In this document: one piece after another, positions 51,627-60,084 of the stretch
Layout: the number at the start of each line of letters is the position of its first letter
How positions within the stretch are numbered: the stretch's first letter is position 1
Translations under genes and position numbers: made by a program
The notes under the pieces: generated by a model
The model's input: only the letters and a program-made list of their open reading frames with translations
The model's database searches: none
Told to the model about the DNA's origin: nothing
Source of the DNA: Rhodococcus globerulus NBRC 14531
GTDB lineage: Bacteria > Actinomycetota > Actinomycetes > Mycobacteriales > Mycobacteriaceae
DNA length: 64,000 nucleotides
Assembly: GCF_001894805.1 (NCBI RefSeq)
Contig: NZ_BCWX01000004.1
Span: 434,001-498,000, forward strand
Direction of reading: 5' to 3'

Positions 51627-52880
51627 TCAGCTCCCCTGTTGAACTACGTCGTATGTCATGACATCAAGCGTGAGCGGCATCTGATTGCTGCGCCGACCGG
51701 TGTCCACGCCCGTTGCGAACTGCGCCGCGGCACCGGAATCCGTGACCGAATCGAGGTTGTCCTGGTTCATGATTCGGTTTGTCAGATCGAAAGAACGTAT
51801 CTCGAACGGAAGTCCGTTCGACGCCAGAGGATCCGGTCCGTCCATGATGTGGAAATGCAGATGCGGGGCGTCGGTGTTACCGGAGTTACCCAACTTGCCC
51901 AACGATTGACCCGCCGTCAGATTGTCACCGACCTCGAGCGGGATACTTCCTCTCTGCAGGTGAGCGTAGAAGGCATATCGACCGTTTCCGAGATCCTGAA
52001 CAACATGATTACCACCGAATTGATCGAGCGTGAGCCCGACGGGATCAGCGCCAGGAGTCTGTTCCGGAAGGTCATTCACCATCGAAACAATCTTGCCCTC
52101 CGCGACGGCAAAAACATCGCTGCCGTAGTAGGGATAACTGTTGACGGACGTCCGATCTCCATTGAACATCTGTCCCTCGGACGTCAGTTGAACGTAGTCG
52201 ATGGCAAATCGCTCCGGAGCAAAAAGCTGTCCGTTGAGGGGACTGACGGCACCACGGTGAGCTGTCAGACCACAACAACCGTTTCCGTTCAACCAGTTCT
52301 CACCGTTCAGCGGCGGATCGATCACGACCGCAGACTGTGTCGATATCGTGGTCCGAGCCACGGTTTCCGTCATCTCCGCCGGGAGAAGGGGCAGATTCGG
52401 GGCGTCCACCGCCACCGAAATTCGATGTTCGACGACCTCGGGAACCTCTGAGCTGGACGGTACCGTCACGTCTATCCAGGCCAAGGCCGATTGGCCGGGG
52501 CCCAGAGTCTCCGTCGGCCTCGTAGCGCCGAATACCCTGATCCACGGCAGAAGCCCGTCGGAAATCGAACTCTGCAACGGAACTCCGTTCGACACCGGCT
52601 CGATACTCCGCAAGGTAAGCGGCTGCGCGAGGGTATTCGTGAGGAACAGCTCGTACGCGAGGTGTACCTCTCCGTCAGTGGCGGTTACCGGAATCGGAGC
52701 GGCAAGGGTAGCGGCAGTCAACGGGGTGAGCACTGGTTCGGCTGAGTTGGAGCCGGGAGCAGAAGTGAGCGAAGAATCCGAAGGAGTCGTCTGTGAATTC
52801 TGCGTCGTGGAGCACGAGACAACCATCGCCGCGGCAAGAAAAACTAATGCAATGCTGTTCTTTCCACTCGGACTTGCCAT
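51627..52880 (-). CDS. M23-family peptidase-like lipoprotein
   Basis: A 417-residue lipoprotein (signal MASPSGKNSIALVFLAAAMV, lipobox VVSC at Cys 23). Residues about 40-230 are a beta-rich domain; residues 240-390 are an M23/lysostaphin-type peptidase fold with DVFAVAEGKIVSMVND, GNGRYAFYAHLQRGSI, GQSLGKLGNSGNTDAPHLHFHIMD. The HLHFH zinc ligands are present, but the usual first His-x3-Asp site reads RFAID, with Arg in place of His, so activity is doubtful or the metal site differs. It acts outside the membrane on or near peptidoglycan. Confidence 0.83.
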   Translation of the reverse strand: MASPSGKNSIALVFLAAAMVVSCSTTQNSQTTPSDSSLTSAPGSNSAEPVLTPLTAATLAAPIPVTATDGEVHLAYELFLTNTLAQPLTLRSIEPVSNGVPLQSSISDGLLPWIRVFGATRPTETLGPGQSALAWIDVTVPSSSEVPEVVEHRISVAVDAPNLPLLPAEMTETVARTTISTQSAVVIDPPLNGENWLNGNGCCGLTAHRGAVSPLNGQLFAPERFAIDYVQLTSEGQMFNGDRTSVNSYPYYGSDVFAVAEGKIVSMVNDLPEQTPGADPVGLTLDQFGGNHVVQDLGNGRYAFYAHLQRGSIPLEVGDNLTAGQSLGKLGNSGNTDAPHLHFHIMDGPDPLASNGLPFEIRSFDLTNRIMNQDNLDSVTDSGAAAQFATGVDTGRRSNQMPLTLDVMTYDVVQQGS

Positions 52881-52915
52881 TTCAGGAATATTAGACCTGA
52901 ACCAGCCCGGTTGCG

Positions 52916-52971
52916 ATAAATGCGCTCGATATTTACCGTATCGAATTCAATCCTTGAATAAGCGCATTTAT
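52916..52971. repeat. Three-way-junction inverted repeat (cloverleaf-like)
   Basis: ATAAATGCGCT (52916-52926) pairs perfectly with AGCGCATTTAT (52961-52971). Inside are two more hairpins: CGATA/TATCG at 52927-52931 and 52939-52943 with a 7-nt loop, and TTCAA/TTGAA at 52946-52950 and 52954-52958 with a 3-nt loop. The parts are joined with only 0-2 free bases, giving a compact three-helix fold. It lies in the 170-bp AT-rich gap between divergent genes. Confidence 0.6.
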
Positions 52972-53050
52972 GCATACCCACTAGGACTTCATTTATTCGT
53001 CTTGACGGCATTTTCTCGAGTCGACGCAAGATTCGCTACCATCGGGGACC

Positions 53051-53677
53051 GTGCTCCCACCTCTAGATCAGCAGGCTGAACGACTCATAGCTCTCGGCAT
53101 CGGCGACATCGCCGGGATATCCCCCGCTGCGATACGTGCAGCAGCAACGTCCCGCGCCGAGAACTCTCTGCTCACCATCCACGAAAAGTACGCTCCCGCT
53201 TCATCGTTGGCCCACCTTCTCGAACGCCAGGGCAAACACGGCTTTGTTGTCACCGACATGACCGATGTAGATCAGTTCACTCCCACCGAGCACGCAGTGC
53301 CCCCGGACAATCCCGTGTATCTACTCGAGGACCTCGACCGAGGCGACGCAATGTCCAACTGGAGTCCGGACGAAGCGCTACCCGCAATCCTCGAAGCCGG
53401 GCGCACGCCGTTGACGCTCACCGAGGGTATCCACTGGCTGCTCCAATGCCCGGACGTTCTCGAACGTGGCCATTGCTTCATGACCATCGGCTCACGCTTG
53501 CGCAAACCCAACGGCGCACTGGATACGCGTACCCCCGCGCTGTGGATCAGCAACGGGACCGGGCGCGACGGTAAGGACAATCGCAACGCCCCCAAGGTCG
53601 GCTGGTGCTGGGCCGGCAACCGCCACACCTGGTTGGGATTTGCGTCGGCGAACACCCGAATTCCGATCAACGCATAG
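53051..53677 (+). CDS. DUF5701 family protein
   Basis: A 208-residue soluble protein of the actinobacterial DUF5701 family (function unknown). Recognisable stretches are FVVTDMTDVDQFTPTE, PVYLLEDLDRGDAMSNWSPDEAL, TEGIHWLLQCPDVL and a terminal PKVGWCWAGNRHTWLGFAS. The conserved Cys, His and Trp near the C-terminus could mark an active or metal site, which is a guess. The start is GTG at 53051. The next gene follows after 61 bases on the same strand. Confidence 0.82.
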   Translation: MLPPLDQQAERLIALGIGDIAGISPAAIRAAATSRAENSLLTIHEKYAPASSLAHLLERQGKHGFVVTDMTDVDQFTPTEHAVPPDNPVYLLEDLDRGDAMSNWSPDEALPAILEAGRTPLTLTEGIHWLLQCPDVLERGHCFMTIGSRLRKPNGALDTRTPALWISNGTGRDGKDNRNAPKVGWCWAGNRHTWLGFASANTRIPINA

Positions 53678-53738
53678 ATCCACGGAGACCGGGTAGACAG
53701 CAGTACCGACTGCTCGCCTACCCAGTCCAGTGGAGTAC

Positions 53739-54086
53739 ATGATGTTTCTCAGTGACCAGTCTCTTCGTAACCGCACCCATCGCTTCGGGACAGCAATGTC
53801 GGCCGCATCGCTGCAGTGGCCACCACCGACGCCGGCGCAACGCACTGCGCGCTGGGGCGAAAGATCGGAGATGCTCGGCGCCCTGTCGGTACTCGTGTTC
53901 TGGGCTTTCGGCGTCGGCATCGTGCTCGGTGCGGGCGCCATCGTCATGGGAGTGTTCACCTTGCGCCGCCTTGGCCGGGATCCGAGTAGCACGCTGCCGG
54001 GAGATGCCGTCGTCGGCCTGATCACCGGCATCATCGGGCTTGCCCTGAGCGCATCGTTCTTCGTGGGAATACTGCCGCACTTGTAG
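53739..54086 (+). CDS. DUF4190 membrane protein
   Basis: A 115-residue protein with two transmembrane helices joined by a short basic loop: LGALSVLVFWAFGVGIVLGAGAIVMGVFTLRRL then GDAVVGLITGIIGLALSASFFVGIL. The helix-GxxG pattern is DUF4190, a small membrane family of unknown role. The ATG at 53739 follows GTGGAGTAC; a GTG three codons earlier is possible. Its stop codon abuts that of the convergent hppR gene with no gap. Confidence 0.78.
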   Translation: MMFLSDQSLRNRTHRFGTAMSAASLQWPPPTPAQRTARWGERSEMLGALSVLVFWAFGVGIVLGAGAIVMGVFTLRRLGRDPSSTLPGDAVVGLITGIIGLALSASFFVGILPHL

Positions 54087-54785
54087 CTAGTGTGTTGTGC
54101 CGCTGATCTTTTCAGCAGCCTCCATCAGTTCGCGCACTGCGCCGCGGGCCAGATCCTCGGACGCGGTAATCAACGTCAGGCAACCGGCCGGCTCATTGGC
54201 CGGCTGTGTCAACGGCACCCCGAGGCCCCAGTATCCCGGCTCGACTTCGCCGTAACTGACGACGTAGCCGTCCCGGCGGGCATCGGTGACTCGACTCGAT
54301 TCCCCGGGGACGGGCGGCTGCCCGGCCAACAACGCATAGCCTGCGGCGCCGCGGTCGATAGGGTGGCGACCACCCTCACGGAACGACACCCAGTACCGAG
54401 CATTCTTCGGCTCGACGACGGCGACGGCCACCGCTTCGGAGCCCTCCGCGACAAACAGCGCAACACTCGCGCCCAAGGAATTCGCGAGCCGACGCAACAA
54501 CGGTGTCGCCTCGTCCCGAAGGCCGGCGTACAAGTCCCGAGCGAGCGCCGCCAATCCACCCCCGGCCCGGTACTTGCCGTCCGCACCGCGCTTGATGAGG
54601 CGGAAGTCAGCCACAGTGGTGAGCAACCGCGACGCAATGGTCCGGTGAACACCCAGGGCATCGGCTACTTCCTGAATTGTCATTCCATCGGGAGTGGTGG
54701 CAACCAATTCGAGGGCCTGCAATCCCCTCGCCAGTGTTTGCGAGCCCGGTTGTTTGCCGGACGACCCATTCGATTCTGAAGCCAC
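54087..54785 (-). CDS. hppR: IclR-family regulator of the hpp cluster
   Basis: A 232-residue IclR regulator. The winged helix is MTIQEVADALGVHRTIASRLLTTV; the effector domain follows (ATPLLRRLANSLGASVALFVAEG, RHPIDRGAAGYALLAGQPP, GYVVSYGEVEPGYWGLGVPL). It is the last gene of the hpp cluster; the R. globerulus hpp cluster, as I recall it, also includes an IclR-type HppR. It should control transcription in response to 3-(3-hydroxyphenyl)propionate. The GTG at 54785 is taken; an ATG at 54830, 2 bases after the transporter stop, would add 15 residues. Confidence 0.85.
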   Translation of the reverse strand: MASESNGSSGKQPGSQTLARGLQALELVATTPDGMTIQEVADALGVHRTIASRLLTTVADFRLIKRGADGKYRAGGGLAALARDLYAGLRDEATPLLRRLANSLGASVALFVAEGSEAVAVAVVEPKNARYWVSFREGGRHPIDRGAAGYALLAGQPPVPGESSRVTDARRDGYVVSYGEVEPGYWGLGVPLTQPANEPAGCLTLITASEDLARGAVRELMEAAEKISGTTH

Positions 54786-54832
54786 GCCCTTGACTCTATT
54801 CTCTCGGGGCTTGACGCCGGATCGGCACATCC

Positions 54833-56194
54833 TCAAGCAGTGGCTGCGGCGGCCAGGTCCTCTTCCCGTCTCGCCTCCGGAGTCTCCGGATTCTCACTGC
54901 GGCCGCGGTAGGTCGCGTCGAGAAGCAACGTCGCGATTCCGGCGATCACCAACACCCCGCCGAACATCATGTAGACGCTCTTCGGAGTCCAGCCACCATC
55001 GAGCAGGTAGCCGGTCAGAATCGGAGCGATAATCGAGACCGTGCGACCGCACCCGATCATCCAGCCCACACCGGTGCCCCGGGCCGCCGCCGGGTAGATG
55101 GGCGGGCTGATCGCGTAGAAACCGGTGATGCCGCCATTGGCAAAAATGCCGACCAGTACCGCGAGCGTCAAAGCCAGGGCGACGATGTGGAATCCGGAGG
55201 CGTAACCGATGAACGCAAATACTCCACCGAACATCAAGAGAACTGTCACAACTCTCGGCCGCAACACGATCGACAGGCCCGCAAAAATGATCGATCCGAT
55301 GACACCACCGACGTTGACGAGCACACCGGCAGTGACGCCCATGTTCGAATCACCCGTTGCATCGGACAGCAACTTCGGCGTCCAGGTATTGGCGAAGTAG
55401 AACGACGCGATCAAGCATGAGTACCCGAGCCAGAGGAAAACCGTGCGACGCAGCATGATTCCCTTGAAAAGGCCGTCACGCACAACACGTTCGGTCTTTC
55501 GAATCGGAACGGGCAGTTCCGACGACTGCTCGTAGCCGAGCCGATCCGCGATCTCGTTGTACCGCTCCAGTGCCCCGACCGGCCGCTTCTCGATGAGGAA
55601 CTCGATGGATTCCGGCAGGGTCTTGATCACGACAACCAGCATGATTGCGGTGATGATCGTGCCGAAGATGAACGCCGACCGCCAGTCGAACACGGAAATC
55701 AGGACGCCGGAAATCGCGCCACCCACGGCTCCACCGAGCGGGTAGCCGACACCATAGATTCCCAATGCGGTGCCACGACGCTTGTCCGAACTGAACTCCG
55801 ATACAAGAACATTCAGGTTCGCGACCAGTCCGCCGATCCCCAAGCCGGAAAACGCACGGAAGGCGATGAGCTGGGGAACGTTGACGGCGCAGGCAGACAA
55901 CGCCATTCCGACGGTGATACCGACGAGACACCAGATCGCAAGCCGGCGCCTGCCGATCTTGTCTGCCAGTGGAGATATGAAAATTGCGCCCAGAGCGGTG
56001 CCGATGATGCCGGCGCTGAGCAGGTAGCCGATCTCGACGGAGCTGATGTCCCAGGACTTTCCGAGGTGAGGCGCTACGAACGCCATGACCAGGATCTCGA
56101 AACCGTCGATCATGCTGAGGATCAGACAGATCGCGATTGTCGAAATCTGATATCGGCGCATCGGTTGCGTCCGAATCGCTTCACGAACATCCAT
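54833..56194 (-). CDS. hppK: Aromatic-acid MFS transporter
   Basis: A 453-residue MFS transporter of the aromatic acid:H+ symporter group (MhpT/PcaK type), 12 segments. The first helix DGFEILVMAFVAPHLGKSW has the acidic DGxD-like motif, and loop 2-3 reads SPLADKIGRRRLAI; loop 6-7 is long and charged (RPVGALERYNEIADRLGYE). It imports 3-hydroxyphenylpropionate or related acids. It lies in the hpp operon, 50 bases after hppB. HppK is the name used for the transporter of the R. globerulus cluster. Confidence 0.86.
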   Translation of the reverse strand: MDVREAIRTQPMRRYQISTIAICLILSMIDGFEILVMAFVAPHLGKSWDISSVEIGYLLSAGIIGTALGAIFISPLADKIGRRRLAIWCLVGITVGMALSACAVNVPQLIAFRAFSGLGIGGLVANLNVLVSEFSSDKRRGTALGIYGVGYPLGGAVGGAISGVLISVFDWRSAFIFGTIITAIMLVVVIKTLPESIEFLIEKRPVGALERYNEIADRLGYEQSSELPVPIRKTERVVRDGLFKGIMLRRTVFLWLGYSCLIASFYFANTWTPKLLSDATGDSNMGVTAGVLVNVGGVIGSIIFAGLSIVLRPRVVTVLLMFGGVFAFIGYASGFHIVALALTLAVLVGIFANGGITGFYAISPPIYPAAARGTGVGWMIGCGRTVSIIAPILTGYLLDGGWTPKSVYMMFGGVLVIAGIATLLLDATYRGRSENPETPEARREEDLAAAATA

Positions 56195-56244
56195 CGAGGT
56201 CTACTTTCATAAGATGGGAGGGGGCTTCCCCCGAGTAGTAAGAA

Positions 56245-57189
56245 TCAGATATCCCGCAGAATCGCGGTCGTGACGGCAAAGCCGGAGATGTATTCCTTGA
56301 TCGGCCGGTAGAACTCGTAGGCGATCTCGTATTCACCGCAGGCCCGTAGGGCGGAGTAGGCAGCCACCCAGTTGCGCACCTCATGCGAGGAGTGCCCGGC
56401 TACCGCATCCATGTCGTCTGCGGTGTAGCGATCGAAATCCTCGATCCGCCCGGACGCACACACGTCGAGAAATCCTCTGTCCCACTCCGGATTCAGATCC
56501 ATGATGTCGGCCTCGTCCGCCGCGAACTTGACGGCCGTGTCGATGACTCGCTGCTGCCTGGCCGCGCGCGCCTGCGGCGTCGGATTCCGGCCGTCGGTCA
56601 GCATCTTGCGCTGAGCCTCGTCGGCGGTGGCGATCTGCGGAACCGGCGGATCATGTGACAGCCCACCGGAACCGATGAACAGCACCTTCTTGTCGGAATT
56701 CTTGAAATACGCGCCGACGGCCTCGCCGAACTTACGCACGCGGGCAACCTTCACGAACGGCCTGGCCACCGAATTGACGAAGACTGGGATCAGCGGTTTG
56801 GACGCTACGTCGCCGTAGATGATCTCCATCGGTTGCACCGCACCGTGATCGACCTCCATCTGACGTGAAATCGCAATGTCGAGCCCCTGATCCATCACGA
56901 ACTGCGCCAAGTCCTCGGCCATAGCTTCCGGCACGTTCAGTTCACCGGCAAACGAGTCGTAATCGCCACTGCCCTTTGCCTTGTAGCCGATGCAGAACGG
57001 CGGCATCAGATCGTAGAAGAATCCGTTGTAGTGATCGGGTCCGAAGTTCACGATCACATCAGGATCAAAATTGTGAACAAATGCGCGGGCCTGGTCGAAC
57101 GCTGCTTCCACCGATGCTTTGACATCGGCCGGCGGGTCGAGGTGGTGCAACAGTGGGCTGTGCGACATGCACAGCAAAGCCTGCTTCAT
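56245..57189 (-). CDS. hppB: 2,3-dihydroxyphenylpropionate 1,2-dioxygenase
   Basis: A 314-residue type III (LigB-class) extradiol dioxygenase, the same length as E. coli MhpB. MSHSPLLH, VNFGPDHYNGFF, the MEVDHGAVQPM His and IGSGGLSHDPP are the iron-ligand and active-site segments. It opens the ring of 2,3-dihydroxyphenylpropionate by meta cleavage to 2-hydroxy-6-oxonona-2,4-dienedioate. The ATG at 57187-57189 overlaps the hppC stop (ATGA). Upstream in-frame codons run through hppC and are rejected. Confidence 0.92.
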   Translation of the reverse strand: MKQALLCMSHSPLLHHLDPPADVKASVEAAFDQARAFVHNFDPDVIVNFGPDHYNGFFYDLMPPFCIGYKAKGSGDYDSFAGELNVPEAMAEDLAQFVMDQGLDIAISRQMEVDHGAVQPMEIIYGDVASKPLIPVFVNSVARPFVKVARVRKFGEAVGAYFKNSDKKVLFIGSGGLSHDPPVPQIATADEAQRKMLTDGRNPTPQARAARQQRVIDTAVKFAADEADIMDLNPEWDRGFLDVCASGRIEDFDRYTADDMDAVAGHSSHEVRNWVAAYSALRACGEYEIAYEFYRPIKEYISGFAVTTAILRDI

Positions 57190-58052
57190 GACCGGCTCAC
57201 ACCCCGAGCGGAAAGATACTGCGTGATAACGGTATTGAACTCTTCTGCCCGCTCGACCTGTGACCAGTGGCCACACTGGCTGAAGATATGCACATCGGCA
57301 TTCGGGATGACGTTGAGTAACTCCCACGTACGCGAGACGGGGATCACCACGTCCTGGACACCGTGGATCAGCAGAACCGGAACATCCAAACGAGAGAGCA
57401 CATCGAAATCGAGCGGTAGTTCGGTGCGGTCACGATCGCGGGCTGCGACCACCTCGGCGAGGCGATCCGAGGCCGTATCGTTGAGGGCGGATTGGTAGCG
57501 CAGGGACACCAATTCGTCAGTGACAAGCGACTTGTCGACAACAAAGAGTTCGAGGGTCTTGCGAATGCCGGCTTCAGTCAGGTTCGGGTTGGAGTGACCG
57601 GCCAGCGCGCCCGTCAACTTTGCGCCGCCCGTGCCCATCGAGACGATCCCCAGAAGGCGTTCCGGGAAATCGATGGCAAACTGGAATGCAAGCCAACCGC
57701 CGAGGGAGTTTCCGACAATCCACGTCTTCTCGATGCCGAGGGCGTCGAGAACGCGCACCGCGTGGCGAACCCATTCCTTGATTCCGTACTCGGTGTTCGG
57801 AGCAACAACGCTCTGCCCGTAGCCGATGGAATCGATTGCGATGCAACGCCCCGGCTCACTGAGAACCGGAAGATTGAGCCACCAGTTGGCGGCGGCGGTG
57901 ACGCCGGTGCCCGAACCGTGCAGGAACAGGATCGGGGTACCTTCGCCCAGTTCGTGGTAGTGGGTGAGTTCGCCGTCTGCGGTCTCGATCCACTTGTCTT
58001 CGAGGCCGAAGAAATCGTCGGTGATGTACGAGGGAATCTCGGTTGTAGTCAT
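57186..58052 (-). CDS. hppC: Ring-cleavage product hydrolase (MhpC type)
   Basis: A 288-residue alpha/beta hydrolase of the meta-cleavage product (MhpC/BphD) group. Oxyanion segment FLHGSGTGVTAAANW, nucleophile elbow VGNSLGGWLAFQFA with Ser, DSIGYGQS, late Asp in HGVQDVVIPVSRTWE and His in QCGHWSQVE. It splits 2-hydroxy-6-oxonona-2,4-dienedioate into succinate and 2-hydroxypenta-2,4-dienoate. It lies between hppA and hppB, with a 4-base overlap with the latter. Confidence 0.9.
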   Translation of the reverse strand: MTTTEIPSYITDDFFGLEDKWIETADGELTHYHELGEGTPILFLHGSGTGVTAAANWWLNLPVLSEPGRCIAIDSIGYGQSVVAPNTEYGIKEWVRHAVRVLDALGIEKTWIVGNSLGGWLAFQFAIDFPERLLGIVSMGTGGAKLTGALAGHSNPNLTEAGIRKTLELFVVDKSLVTDELVSLRYQSALNDTASDRLAEVVAARDRDRTELPLDFDVLSRLDVPVLLIHGVQDVVIPVSRTWELLNVIPNADVHIFSQCGHWSQVERAEEFNTVITQYLSARGVSRS

Positions 58053-58088
58053 ATATCTGGCTTTCTCGTAAGTGTGCGTGGCGGATGG

Positions 58089-59813
58089 TTAGAGCGCGAC
58101 CGGCACTGCGACCGCGTCCGTGACAGCGCCGGCCGGCGTGAACTTCATTGCGGCCAGGATCGCGTCCAACGTCTCCGGGGCATGCTGCGTCAGGCAGGCA
58201 CCGGCAACAAAACGGTCCGGGCGAAGGAAGACCAAGGGAGTGGGACGGTCGTCGAACCACTTCTTGAGTCGGCCGGTGTGATCGCCGAGGACCATAACGT
58301 CCGGATCCATGTGCTTCTGAGCCCATTCGCGCTGGGTCTCCGGAACTACCGCAACAAGGCGGGCACCGAGTAGAGACAACTTGTCGAGCGAGGACTGCGG
58401 GAGCACGTCCTTGGGGCTGTTGCCCCACACGATCACGGACCACCAGTTGCCGATCGCGTCGTCGAGCAGTTGGTCCGACGCATCCCGCGAGTTCACACGC
58501 GGCTGTGGGAACTGGACGCCAACCGGTGAGTTCTTGACGTTGGCGGTCAGCACCGGGATGAGCTTGCTCGTGAGTTTCGCTGCTGCACTTCCCGATTCCC
58601 GAGTGTTCGGGTCGGCCAGCACTCCCCTGGTGTAGCGCGGCATCGGCTTGAAGCGCATGTCCGCGAAGTAGCTCTTGACCTGAGGGAAGAGATTGAGCAC
58701 CGACGACGCAGCGTCGCGGAGTACAGCACCGACCGGATTGGTGATCTTGATGAGCCGTCCGAACGTCAGCGACAGATCCACCATTGCCTGGGCGTGATCC
58801 TTGCGCTCCGACGTATAGGTATCGAGCAGTGCGTCGTCCGCCTGACCGGAAAGTACGGCGGCCAACTTCCACCCCAGGTTGGTTGCGTCGCGCATACCCG
58901 AATTCCAGCCCTGACCCATCCACACCGGCATCAGGTGCGCGGCGTCGCCCGCGATCAATTGGCGGCCCTTGCGGAAGTCGGAAGCGACGCGGCCGTGATG
59001 GGTGAAGACGCGTCGTCGAATGAAATCGAGTTCCGCCGGGTTGGGAACATGATCTGCCAGAAGAGCATTCACGTAGTCGGGGTCCGTGACCTGCTCTTCG
59101 GTTTCGTCGTCGTGCAGCATGAATTCCCAGCGCCGAACCGCGTGGGGCAGACCGATGGACACGTACGGACGCTTCGGATCGGCACCCAGGAACACGTTGG
59201 GGGTTCCCAGCGGATCGTTGTTGACGTCCACGACAAGCCAACGTGTAGAAGGTGATTCACCCTCGAAGCTGACACCGAGACGCTTGCGGGTCGGAGACTT
59301 GCCACCTTCACACCCCACCAGGTACTGCGCACTGAATCGCCGTTCTTCGATGGTTCCGTCGGGGCGAGAAACCAACGCGATAGCGGTAACCGACTGGCCG
59401 TCTTCTTCGACGTTCTCGACGCGATGACCGAACAGCACCTGAACGTTCCCGAACCGGGACAGTCCCTCATACAGCGCCTTGTCGGCTTCTGGCTGGATGA
59501 AGCCGTGCTTACGTTCCCAGCCGAATTCCACGGTCTGCGGGTTGTTGACCAGCATGACCTTTCCGGCACCGTTGACCAGACGCATGATGTGCTGCGGATT
59601 TGTGTGCGGACGGATCGCATCCACCAGGCCCACCGTCTGAATGGTGCGGAACGACTCGTCGTCGAGTCCCACACCACGCGGGTAGTCGATCAGCGTATCC
59701 ATGGCCTCGAGCACGGTGACCTGCTTGCCGTACATGCCGAGGATGTTCGCCAACATCAGGCCGGCGGGACCGGCGCCGACGATGAGTACTTCGGTGTCCT
59801 GAGTGGTTTTCAT
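58089..59813 (-). CDS. hppA: 3-(3-hydroxyphenyl)propionate hydroxylase
   Basis: A 574-residue class A flavin monooxygenase of the MhpA/PheA group. The FAD motif is VLIVGAGPAGLMLANIL near residue 9; the second FAD motif is GDAAHLMPVWMGQGWNSGMRDATNLGWKLA near 290; a C-terminal thioredoxin-like domain follows. It hydroxylates 3-(3-hydroxyphenyl)propionate with NADH and O2 to the 2,3-diol. The ATG at 59811-59813 has AGGAAGCC before it. It is the first gene of the hppACBK run, preceded by a 271-bp regulatory gap. Confidence 0.92.
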   Translation of the reverse strand: MKTTQDTEVLIVGAGPAGLMLANILGMYGKQVTVLEAMDTLIDYPRGVGLDDESFRTIQTVGLVDAIRPHTNPQHIMRLVNGAGKVMLVNNPQTVEFGWERKHGFIQPEADKALYEGLSRFGNVQVLFGHRVENVEEDGQSVTAIALVSRPDGTIEERRFSAQYLVGCEGGKSPTRKRLGVSFEGESPSTRWLVVDVNNDPLGTPNVFLGADPKRPYVSIGLPHAVRRWEFMLHDDETEEQVTDPDYVNALLADHVPNPAELDFIRRRVFTHHGRVASDFRKGRQLIAGDAAHLMPVWMGQGWNSGMRDATNLGWKLAAVLSGQADDALLDTYTSERKDHAQAMVDLSLTFGRLIKITNPVGAVLRDAASSVLNLFPQVKSYFADMRFKPMPRYTRGVLADPNTRESGSAAAKLTSKLIPVLTANVKNSPVGVQFPQPRVNSRDASDQLLDDAIGNWWSVIVWGNSPKDVLPQSSLDKLSLLGARLVAVVPETQREWAQKHMDPDVMVLGDHTGRLKKWFDDRPTPLVFLRPDRFVAGACLTQHAPETLDAILAAMKFTPAGAVTDAVAVPVAL

Positions 59814-59825
59814 GGCTTCCTATCT

Positions 59826-59856
59826 GCGCTAATGCAACTATCGCGTGCCCTAGCGC
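59826..59856. promoter_or_regulatory. hppA upstream inverted repeat, candidate HppR site
   Basis: GCGCTA (59826-59831) and TAGCGC (59851-59856) form an inverted repeat with a 19-bp spacer, 13-43 bases before the hppA ATG. It is a plausible operator for the IclR protein encoded at the end of the cluster. The rest of the gap up to 60026 shows no gene. Confidence 0.4.
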
Positions 59857-60026
59857 ACTATATGCACGATGCGTCTATTAGAAACCACGAAGCGGGGTAC
59901 GTCAATGAGCTTTTGTGACCGGGGCCGCATTTGGTGCCCGATGGGATCGCTCAGACAGAATGGCGCGGCATCAAAACTGCAGCTAGAGCATGGTTTGCCG
60001 GCCTTCTCCATGTGCCCGAGACACAA

Positions 60027-60067
60027 AATGGCCGCGCCGGAGGTTGTTCACCTCCGGCGCGGCCATT
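60027..60067 (-). terminator. Strong intrinsic terminator after the FAH gene
   Basis: An 18-bp perfect stem (60027-60044 with 60050-60067), very GC-rich, loop of 5, followed on the minus strand by TTTTGTGT. It ends the FAH-family transcript before the hppA promoter, so the two are separate units. Confidence 0.85.
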
Positions 60068-60084
60068 GCGCAGATCTGAAGCCT

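Noticed and set aside
57856-59241. 461-codon open frame on the minus strand within hppA and hppC
   Set aside because: It is a different frame of two well-recognised genes and its translation is low-complexity Arg/Gly/Ser without domains.
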